A DNA stretch of 64,000 nucleotides from Solirubrobacter deserti. Lineage in GTDB: Bacteria > Actinomycetota > Thermoleophilia > Solirubrobacterales > Solirubrobacteraceae. The number at the start of each line of letters is the position of its first letter. The stretch's first letter is position 1. Location of the stretch: the NCBI RefSeq assembly GCF_027587175.1, contig NZ_JAPCID010000015.1:1-64000 (forward strand). Direction: 5' to 3'. The notes under the pieces were generated by a model that had not been told where the DNA came from, made no database searches, and worked only from the letters and a program-made list of their open reading frames with translations. A program made the translations under genes and the position numbers. Shown piece after piece: positions 57,770 through 64,000 of this stretch.

Positions 57770-58196
57770 GCAGCGGCTCGATCCGCCAGCCATCCGAGCC
57801 GGCGGTGGCGTGCCAGAGCGCGTCGAAGCCCTCCTGCGGGGTGGGTGTGACGAGCCGCTTGGCGACGTCACCGAGGCCCGCCATCGGCACCACGCGCTCG
57901 CGCGTGGCGTTGCGGGCCCGCGCGGTGGCGAAGTCGACGTCCACGAAGTAGCCGACGACCGTGAACCCCGCCTCCCGCGCCGGAGCGACGTAGCGAGCGC
58001 GCTCGGCGACGGTCGGGTTCGTGTTGTCGACCACGAACGGCATCTTGGTCTCCAGGCAGACGCGCAGGAACGCCGCCTCGCGAGCGCGCGTGCGCAGCAG
58101 GTCCATCGAGATCCGCACGTGCGTCTCCAGGAACCGCTCGCGGTACAGCGTCGTCTTGCCGGACGCCTGCAGCCCGCAGAGGATCACCGCTTCCAT
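57747..58196 (-). CDS. P-loop kinase-like ATPase (polynucleotide-kinase-like)
   Basis: The 149-residue protein begins MEAVILCGLQASGKTTLYRE with Walker A GLQASGKT. It continues with HVRISMDLLRTR, PFVVDNTNPTVAERARYVAP and VGYFVDVDFATARARNATRE, the pattern of AAA_33/T4-Pnk-type small-molecule or nucleic-acid kinases (D.NT.......R). It is shorter than T4 Pnk and lacks the phosphatase domain. The substrate is unknown. Confidence 0.88.
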   Translation of the reverse strand: MEAVILCGLQASGKTTLYRERFLETHVRISMDLLRTRAREAAFLRVCLETKMPFVVDNTNPTVAERARYVAPAREAGFTVVGYFVDVDFATARARNATRERVVPMAGLGDVAKRLVTPTPQEGFDALWHATAGSDGWRIEPLLTTPPLF

Positions 58197-58460
58197 GCGC
58201 GCATGATGGCGGGGGTCCTCGACGATCCCGCCGGCGGCCGGCTCACGACGCTGAGGGCGTGCGTCCGGACGCACGGGTCGTCCGCGACCGCGACCAGGTC
58301 CAGGCGGCCTGGGAGCGCACGTTCCCCGACAAGTGGTGAAGCCGCACCCGGGGCGTGCGTGCGATCCTGCGCGGATGCCCCGGCTCGCCGCACCGATCCG
58401 ACGTCCAAGGGCTGACGCGACGGGGGAAGCCACTGGATTCCCGCGCTCGACGGGCGTAGC
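58197..58460. other. Intergenic region, 264 bp
   Basis: It separates the divergently transcribed kinase (minus) and ParB-like (plus) genes. One plus-strand frame ends VRDRDQVQAAWERTFPDKW before a stop at about 58340 and reads like the tail of a protein, but it has no start codon or family match. No clear promoter or hairpin is seen. It is possibly a gene remnant. Confidence 0.4.
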
Positions 58461-59372
58461 GTGGGCGCAACGGTGAGCACCGGCCTCCCGAGAGAAGACG
58501 CGAAGATCGCCTTCGACCGCGAGCGGCGGCGGCGCGTGCTGTCGCAGCTGGCGTCGCGCCTGCGGTTCGAGCCCGACGACGTGAGCCACATGCTTCCGTT
58601 CGACGAGGTCGTGGCCGCGCTCGGCGCGACGTCGCGGGTGGACCTCGGTGAGCAGGTGATCTCGCTGGACTCGATCGTCGGCACCGTGGACCGCCGGCGC
58701 GGGGAGTTCGACCGCAACTTCCGCCCCTCCCCCGGCACGCGCGGCCGCTGGGAACGGATCGCCGAGGCCCGCAAGCGCGGCGAGGCGATGCCGCCGATCG
58801 ACGTCTTCCGGATCGGCGACCTGCACTTCGTCCGCGACGGCCACCATCGCGTGTCCGTCGCCCGCGCGCTCAAGGAGAAGGACATCAACGCGCGCGTGAC
58901 GGAGGTGCGCACGAAGCTCGGGGCGGGGCGCGAGCTGCAGATGGCCGACCTGCCGCTCAAGCGCCACGAGCGCGTCTTCCACGAGCGCGTGCCGCTGGCG
59001 CCGGACAAGCGCGCCCGCATCCAGCTGTCCGACGAGTGGCGCTACGCGCAGCTGGCGACGCTCGTGGAGGGCTGGGGCTACCGCGTGTCCCTGGACCGCG
59101 AGCGCCTGATCGGCCGCCGCGAGCTCGCCGAGCTGTGGTTCGACGAGGAGTACGAGCCCGTCGTCAACGTCCTGCGCGAGGCCGGCCTCGGCGGCGGCGG
59201 CACCGAGACCGAGCGCTACCTGCGGATCGCGATGCTGCGCTTCCTGCTGCTGCAGACGCACGACTGGTCCGACGAGATCGCCGAGAAGCTGGCCGGCGAG
59301 GTGAAGTCACCGAGCGCCGCCTCCGAGGCGGACACGATGACCCACCAGATCATCAAAGAGCTCCGCGACTAG
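58461..59372 (+). CDS. ParB-like domain protein
   Basis: The 303-residue protein starts at GTG 58461 (GTG 58473 is an alternative). The ParB/Srx-type core has EQVISLDSIVGTVDRRRGEF, PPIDVFRIGDLHFVRDGHHR and VSVARALKEKDINARVTEV. The DGHHR..A motif is the nucleotide-binding loop of this fold. The C-terminal half is helical with WFDEEYEPVVNVLREAG. It is not a partition ParB (no helix-turn-helix domain). Similar proteins are widespread in actinobacteria without known function. Confidence 0.85.
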   Translation: MGATVSTGLPREDAKIAFDRERRRRVLSQLASRLRFEPDDVSHMLPFDEVVAALGATSRVDLGEQVISLDSIVGTVDRRRGEFDRNFRPSPGTRGRWERIAEARKRGEAMPPIDVFRIGDLHFVRDGHHRVSVARALKEKDINARVTEVRTKLGAGRELQMADLPLKRHERVFHERVPLAPDKRARIQLSDEWRYAQLATLVEGWGYRVSLDRERLIGRRELAELWFDEEYEPVVNVLREAGLGGGGTETERYLRIAMLRFLLLQTHDWSDEIAEKLAGEVKSPSAASEADTMTHQIIKELRD

Positions 59373-59378
59373 GCGCGC

Positions 59379-61277
59379 GTGCAGAACGTCCACGCGATGC
59401 GCGCCCGGGTGCGCGCGGACTACGAGGCGGCACTGCGGTGGGCGGAGGGCGACGACGCGTTCGCGGTGCGCTTCGAGCGCTTCTTCACCGAGCTGCGCGA
59501 CCCGCTGGTGGCGTTGTACGGGGACGACGCGCGGTTCGCGAGCGCGTGGGAGCGGCTGCTGCGCGCGATCGCCGCGACCGCCGCCGAGCGCCCGCGCGCG
59601 CTGCGGATGCTCGACCACGAGCGCGAGGTCACGCCGGACTGGCTGCAGCGCGAGCAGGCCGTCGGCTACGTGACCTACGTCGACAAGTTCGCGGGGACGC
59701 TCGCCGGCGTGCGCAAGCGGTTGCCGTACCTGCGCGAGCTCGGCGTCACCTACCTGCACCTGATGCCGCTGCTGGCGGCGCGGCCGGCGCCCAACGACGG
59801 CGGCTACGCGGTGGTGGACTACGGCGCCGTCGAGCCGGCGCTGGGGACGATGGACGACCTGCGCGCGCTGGCCGACGACCTGCGGGAAGCCGGGATGGCG
59901 CTGTGCGTGGACCTCGTGCTCAACCACGTCGCGGCCGAGCACCCGTGGGCCCGCGATCCCGCGTTCCTGCGCACGTCCCCGGACCGCGAGCAGCCGGACG
60001 CGTTCGAGCGCACGCTGCCCGACGTGTTCCCGGACACCGCTCCCGGCTCGTTCACGTGGAGCGACGAGCACCAGCGCTGGGTCTGGACGACGTTCAACTC
60101 CTACCAGTGGGACCTCGACTACACGAACCCGGACGTGTTCGTCGCCATGGCGGAGGCGATGCTCGGCCTGGCCGCGGTGGGCGTCGACGTCCTGCGCCTG
60201 GACGCCGCGCCGTTCCTGTGGAAGCGGCTCGGCACCAACTGCCAGAACCAGCCCGAGGTCCACGAGCTGCTGCAGGCGTTCCGCGCGGCCATGCGGATCG
60301 CCGCGCCCGCCGTCGCGTTCAAGGCCGAGGCGATCGTCGCGCCGCAGGACCTCGTCCCCTACCTGGGCACGGGCAAGCACGAGGGCAAGGAGTGCGACCT
60401 CGCCTACCACAACGTGCTCATGGTCCTGCTCTGGAGCGCGCTCGCCAGCGGGCGCGTGGAGCTGATGACCTCGACGCTGCTGGCGATGCCCCCCGTCCCG
60501 CCCGGCGCCGGCTGGCTCACCTACGTGCGCTGCCACGACGACATCGGTTGGGCGATCACACCCGACGACGCGGCGCGCGTGGGCGAGGACGCGTACCTGC
60601 ACCGGCGCTTCCTCGCCGACTGGTACGCCGGTGAGTTCCCGGGCACGTTCGCGCGCGGCGGCCGTTTCCAGCCCGACCCGCGCACGGGTGAGGCGCGCAC
60701 GTCCGGCACCTGCGGCTCGCTGGCCGGGCTCGAGAGCGCGCCGGACGAGCCGGCGGTCGAGCTCGCGATCCGCCGCGTGCTGCTGCTGCACGCGATCGCG
60801 TTCGCGCACGGCGGGCTGCCGTTGATCTACATGGGCGACGAGCTCGGTCTGCTCAACGACGCCTCCTACCGCGACGAGCCGGACAAGGCCGACGACAACC
60901 GCTGGATGCACCGGCCGGCGATGGACTGGGACGCCGCCGCGCGCCGCCACGACCCCGACTCGGTGCAGGGACGGCTGTGGGCTGGGCTGCGGCGGCTGAT
61001 CGCGGCGCGCCGCGCGACCCGCGCGATCCACGTTCAAGGCGTCGTCGAGCCGCACTGGACCGGCAACGAGCATGTCTTCGGCCTGTTGCGCGAGCAGGCC
61101 GGCGAGCGCTTGCTCGTGCTCGGCAACTTCACCCCCACGCCGCAGGCGGTCACGTCTGAAGCGCTGCGCGGCTTTGCGGTGGACGCCGCCGCGGGCGAGG
61201 TCGACGGGCGCCCGGTCGAGCTCCACGAGGCTGCCGTGGTGCTGGCGCCCTATCAGCACCTCTGGCTGCATGGCTAG
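59379..61277 (+). CDS. Amylosucrase-type alpha-amylase family enzyme (GH13)
   Basis: The 632-residue length matches amylosucrases. The helical N-terminal domain is followed by the (beta/alpha)8 barrel: VGYVTYVDKFAGTLAGVRKR, YLHLMPLLAARPAPNDGGYA, MALCVDLVLNHVAAEHPWAR. The catalytic Asp is in VDVLRLDAAPFLWKRLGT, the acid Glu in AFKAEAIVAPQ and the transition-state Asp in VRCHDDIGWAI. Such enzymes build alpha-1,4-glucan from sucrose or hydrolyse it. The start lies six bases after the ParB-like stop, so the two are probably in one transcript. Confidence 0.92.
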   Translation: MQNVHAMRARVRADYEAALRWAEGDDAFAVRFERFFTELRDPLVALYGDDARFASAWERLLRAIAATAAERPRALRMLDHEREVTPDWLQREQAVGYVTYVDKFAGTLAGVRKRLPYLRELGVTYLHLMPLLAARPAPNDGGYAVVDYGAVEPALGTMDDLRALADDLREAGMALCVDLVLNHVAAEHPWARDPAFLRTSPDREQPDAFERTLPDVFPDTAPGSFTWSDEHQRWVWTTFNSYQWDLDYTNPDVFVAMAEAMLGLAAVGVDVLRLDAAPFLWKRLGTNCQNQPEVHELLQAFRAAMRIAAPAVAFKAEAIVAPQDLVPYLGTGKHEGKECDLAYHNVLMVLLWSALASGRVELMTSTLLAMPPVPPGAGWLTYVRCHDDIGWAITPDDAARVGEDAYLHRRFLADWYAGEFPGTFARGGRFQPDPRTGEARTSGTCGSLAGLESAPDEPAVELAIRRVLLLHAIAFAHGGLPLIYMGDELGLLNDASYRDEPDKADDNRWMHRPAMDWDAAARRHDPDSVQGRLWAGLRRLIAARRATRAIHVQGVVEPHWTGNEHVFGLLREQAGERLLVLGNFTPTPQAVTSEALRGFAVDAAAGEVDGRPVELHEAAVVLAPYQHLWLHG

Positions 61278-61333
61278 GGAATTTCCGCGTACTGGACGTT
61301 TGTACGGCGACTTCCCCCGGCCCGTGTCACATC

Positions 61334-61585
61334 ATGGCTCGCATGACGCACGGGGGCTGGGCCGACGAAGACGCCGACATCATCGCGATGGACGAGCATT
61401 CCGCGCTCTGCCTCGCCGCGCACGAGGCCGGCAGCCCGCTGTGGCGCGCGCTGGTGGAGGGCACCAGCCTCGAGAAGCTCGTCGAGTCCGTGTCGGCGCA
61501 GTACGCCGCCGCGCCGAACCAGCTGGCGTCGGACGTCGACGAGCTGTTCGCCGTCTTCGACGCGCGCGGGCTACTGAACGGGTAG
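61334..61585 (+). CDS. PqqD-like small protein
   Basis: The 83-residue protein has the winged-helix PqqD pattern: [20 protein letters not shown] (where members read G.iWell.G), [15 protein letters not shown] and [18 protein letters not shown]. PqqD-like domains hold leader peptides for radical-SAM or other maturases of ribosomal peptides. No such partner or precursor gene is near, so it is an orphan. Its end overlaps the convergent eda by 15 bp. Confidence 0.7.
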   Translation: MARMTHGGWADEDADIIAMDEHSALCLAAHEAGSPLWRALVEGTSLEKLVESVSAQYAAAPNQLASDVDELFAVFDARGLLNG

Positions 61586-62185
61586 CGCCGCGGCCTCGGC
61601 CGCGAGACGCTCGACGTCGCCCTTGGTCATCCAGGACCCGCCCACGCACACGACGTTCGGCAGGGCCAGGTACTCGGGCGCCTTCGCCGCGTCGATGCCG
61701 CCGGTCGGGCAGAAGCGCATCTGCGGGAACGGGCCCGCCAACGCCTTCAGCGCCTGCACCCCGCCGTTGACCTCCGCGGGGAAGAACTTGGCGTGGGTGA
61801 TCCCGCGCTCGAGCAGCGCCATGACGTCCGACGGCGTCGCCGTGCCGGCCAGGAACGGCACGCCGCTGCCCTGCAGCGCGTCCAGCAACGCGGGCGTGGC
61901 GCCAGGGGAGACGAGAAAGCGCGCGCCCGCGCTGAGCGCGTCGTCGACCTGCTGGCGCGTGGTGACGGTGCCGGCGCCGACGACGGCGCCTTCGACCTCG
62001 GCCGCGATCCGCTCGATCGCGGCGAGGGCCGGCTGCGTGCGCAGCGTCACCTCGATCGCCGGGAGGCCGCCGCGCACGAGCGCGGCGGCCAGCGGGACGG
62101 CGTCGTCGAGCTCGTCGATCACGACCACCGGGACGACCGGGGCCAGCGCGACGAGTGCTTGCGTGGTGAGAGTCACGGTCGTCAT
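61571..62185 (-). CDS. eda: KDPG aldolase (Entner-Doudoroff)
   Basis: The 204-residue class-I aldolase has [20 protein letters not shown] with the catalytic Glu, [35 protein letters not shown], and the Schiff-base Lys in [35 protein letters not shown] binds phosphate. It splits 2-keto-3-deoxy-6-phosphogluconate into pyruvate and glyceraldehyde-3-phosphate. The ATG overlaps the edd stop (ATGA), so the pathway pair is coupled. Confidence 0.96.
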   Translation of the reverse strand: MTTVTLTTQALVALAPVVPVVVIDELDDAVPLAAALVRGGLPAIEVTLRTQPALAAIERIAAEVEGAVVGAGTVTTRQQVDDALSAGARFLVSPGATPALLDALQGSGVPFLAGTATPSDVMALLERGITHAKFFPAEVNGGVQALKALAGPFPQMRFCPTGGIDAAKAPEYLALPNVVCVGGSWMTKGDVERLAAEAAALPVQ

Positions 62186-63987
62186 GCAATCACCACCTGG
62201 GGAGGAAGGCTGGGCGCGAATACGGAGGCGCCCTCGTCCGGACGGCCGACGCGCTCGCGGAAGCCCGCGAACAGCTCGCGGCCGGTGCCGTGCGTGGCGT
62301 ACTCGGGGAACCACGGCTCGCGCTCGTTGAGGTCGACGTCGATGTCCAGACGGCCGGCCTCGGCGTCGACGCGGATGACGTCGCCGTCGCGCACGCGGGC
62401 GAGCGGGCCGCCCGCGGCGGCCTCGGGCGTGCAGTGGATGGCGGCCGGGACCTTGCCCGAGGCGCCGGACATGCGGCCGTCGGTGACGAGTGCGACGCGG
62501 TGGCCGCGATCCATCAGCACGCCGAGCGCCGGGGTGAGCTTGTGCAGCTCCGGCATGCCGTTCGCGCGCGGGCCCTGATGGCGGATGACGGCCACGAAGT
62601 CGTGGTTGAGCTCGTCGCGGTCGAACGCCGCCAGGAAGTCGAGCTGGTCGTCGAACACGCGCGCGGGCGCGGTCACGACGCGGTGCTCGGGCGCCACGGC
62701 GCTGACCTTCATGACGGCGCGGCCGAGCGCGCCGTCCAGGACGCGGATGCCGCCGTCGGGCGCGAACGCCTCGGCGACCGGCCGCAGCACCGACTCGTTC
62801 TTGGACCCGCGCGCGGCCGGGCGCCAGTCCAGCGTCCCGTCCTCGTGCAGGAACGGCTCATCGCGGTAGCGGCCGAGGCCGTGCCCGGCGACGGTGTCCA
62901 CGTCCGGATGCATGAGGCCGGCGTCGAGCAGCTCGCCGATCAGAAACGGCATGCCGCCCGCCTGCTGGAAGTGGTTGATGTCCGCGGCGCCGTTCGGGTA
63001 CACACGGGCCAGCAGCGGGACGTGCGCGCTCAGGTCGTTGAAGTCGTCCCAGGTGAGCGTGATGCCGGCGGCGGCCGCGGTCGCCACGAGGTGCATCGTG
63101 TGGTTGGTGGAGCCGCCCGTGGCGAGCAGCGCGACGACGCCGTTGACGACGACCCGTTCGTCGACGATCTCGCCGATCGGCGTGGCGTCGAGCACCGCGC
63201 GGCCGGCGTGCTCGGTCAGGGCGCGGCGCAGCGGCGTGCCAGGGTTGACGAAGCTCGCGCCCGGCAGGTGCAGGCCCATCGCCTCGAGCACGAGCTGGTT
63301 GGAGTTCGCCGTGCCGTAGAACGTGCACGTGCCGGCGGAGTGGTAGGACGCCGACTCGGCCTCCAGCAGCTCCTCGCGGCCCACCTTGCCCTCGGCGTAG
63401 AGCTGGCGGATGCGGCTCTTCTCGGTGTTGGGCAGGCCGCTCGGCATCGGGCCGGCCGGGACGAAGATCGTCGGCAGCTGCCCGAAGGAGAGCGCGCCGA
63501 TCAGCAGCCCGGGGACGATCTTGTCGCACACGCCGAGCATCAGCGCGGCGTCGAACATGTCGTGGCTGAGCGCGACGGCCGTGCTCATGGCGACGACGTC
63601 GCGCGAGAACAGGCTGAGCTCCATGCCGGCGCGGCCCTGCGTGATGCCGTCGCACATGGCGGGCACGCCGCCGGCGAACTGGGCGACGCCGCCGGCCTGC
63701 AGGACGGCCTTCTTCAAGATCGCGGGGTAGCGCTCCAGCGGCTGGTGCGCAGAGAGCATGTCGTTGTAGGCGGAGACGATCGCCACGTTGCGGCGCTCGG
63801 CGCCCATCAGGTGGAGCTTCTCGTCGGGCCCGCAGGCGGCGAAGCCGTGGGCGAGGTTGGCGCAGCCCAGGGCTCCTCGCGCCGGTCCTTCGGCGGCGGC
63901 CGCCCGGATGCGCTGCACGTACGCGCCGCGGCGCTCGGCGGAGCGGGCCGCGATACGGGCAGTGACCTCGGCGATGACGGGGTGCAT
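62182..63987 (-). CDS. edd: 6-Phosphogluconate dehydratase (Entner-Doudoroff)
   Basis: The 601-residue member of the IlvD/Edd family is full length (E. coli Edd has 603). Iron-sulfur cysteines lie in [38 protein letters not shown] and [15 protein letters not shown]. Other family blocks are [14 protein letters not shown] and [19 protein letters not shown]. It removes water from 6-phosphogluconate to give KDPG, the eda substrate. The ATG is 13 bases from the right edge, so any upstream operon gene lies outside the window. Confidence 0.97.
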   Translation of the reverse strand: MHPVIAEVTARIAARSAERRGAYVQRIRAAAAEGPARGALGCANLAHGFAACGPDEKLHLMGAERRNVAIVSAYNDMLSAHQPLERYPAILKKAVLQAGGVAQFAGGVPAMCDGITQGRAGMELSLFSRDVVAMSTAVALSHDMFDAALMLGVCDKIVPGLLIGALSFGQLPTIFVPAGPMPSGLPNTEKSRIRQLYAEGKVGREELLEAESASYHSAGTCTFYGTANSNQLVLEAMGLHLPGASFVNPGTPLRRALTEHAGRAVLDATPIGEIVDERVVVNGVVALLATGGSTNHTMHLVATAAAAGITLTWDDFNDLSAHVPLLARVYPNGAADINHFQQAGGMPFLIGELLDAGLMHPDVDTVAGHGLGRYRDEPFLHEDGTLDWRPAARGSKNESVLRPVAEAFAPDGGIRVLDGALGRAVMKVSAVAPEHRVVTAPARVFDDQLDFLAAFDRDELNHDFVAVIRHQGPRANGMPELHKLTPALGVLMDRGHRVALVTDGRMSGASGKVPAAIHCTPEAAAGGPLARVRDGDVIRVDAEAGRLDIDVDLNEREPWFPEYATHGTGRELFAGFRERVGRPDEGASVFAPSLPPQVVIA

Positions 63988-64000
63988 GGGTCTGACGGTA

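Overview
The window is a chromosomal segment of very high G+C with many GTG starts, 4-bp stop/start overlaps (ATGA, GTGA) and few leaders. The gene content suggests an actinomycete of the Thermoleophilia/Solirubrobacterales type: secreted proteins ending in a shared small beta domain, RsbRST-type stress genes, two different haem-copper oxidases, and actinobacterial-style peptidyl-tRNA hydrolase. That placement is inference from gene style, not from a marker gene. I see no insertion sequence, phage, CRISPR array or replication origin.

Layout. 1-3939: three secreted or membrane-anchored proteins of unknown function plus a small coiled protein. 3988-9800: a patchy stretch in which intact genes (SGNH protein, ridA, an MTHFR-like protein) lie between decayed fragments of a YciI protein, a WD40 protein, a propeller/binding-protein regulator, an EF-hand protein with two frameshifts and a LuxR/esterase chimera. 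9894-15241: two tRNA genes (Arg-UCU, Pro-UGG) bracket a minus-strand run holding an adhesin-like secreted protein, a NrtR-like Nudix regulator, an in-frame fusion of peptidyl-tRNA hydrolase with threonine aldolase, a membrane protein and a methyltransferase. 15318-16144: a class-I cyclic di-GMP riboswitch ahead of a secreted CAP-domain protein. 16163-27370: housekeeping and accessory enzymes (SerK/DUF1015, OsmC, CoA-type Nudix, subtilase, YbhB lipoprotein, thioredoxin reductase, PAP2 and flippase-like membrane proteins, class-I amidotransferase, enoyl-CoA hydratase).

27487-42606 is the energetic core. A ctaC-ctaD-ctaB cluster encodes an A1-type aa3 oxidase. It is followed by a complete stressosome module (rsbU-rsbR-rsbS-rsbT-rsbX) and an AraC-type regulator, then a second cluster encodes an A2-type caa3 oxidase whose subunit II carries cytochrome c. 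The second cluster also contains a tandem universal-stress-like protein, the only ctaE and a tiny membrane subunit. It ends at a three-part fusion of a NhaA antiporter, a DsbA-like thioredoxin and a cyclic-nucleotide-binding-like domain. Convergent to that fusion is a cytochrome c/cupredoxin lipoprotein.

43382-53822 carries a glycosyltransferase, a hairpin-rich intergenic region, a GAF-GAF-GGDEF-HD-GYP protein (a plausible maker and breaker of the cyclic di-GMP read by the riboswitch), cold-shock protein, HIT protein, DEAD-box helicase and an ECF sigma operon. 53819-56822 is a sulfate-ester island: an intact N-sulfoglucosamine-sulfohydrolase-like sulfatase beside a sulfotransferase gene split by inversion, the first codons of cysD and a broken formylglycine-generating enzyme. 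56822-63987 holds an aldo/keto reductase, a small kinase, a ParB-like protein, an amylosucrase-type GH13 enzyme, an orphan PqqD-like protein and the Entner-Doudoroff pair eda-edd.
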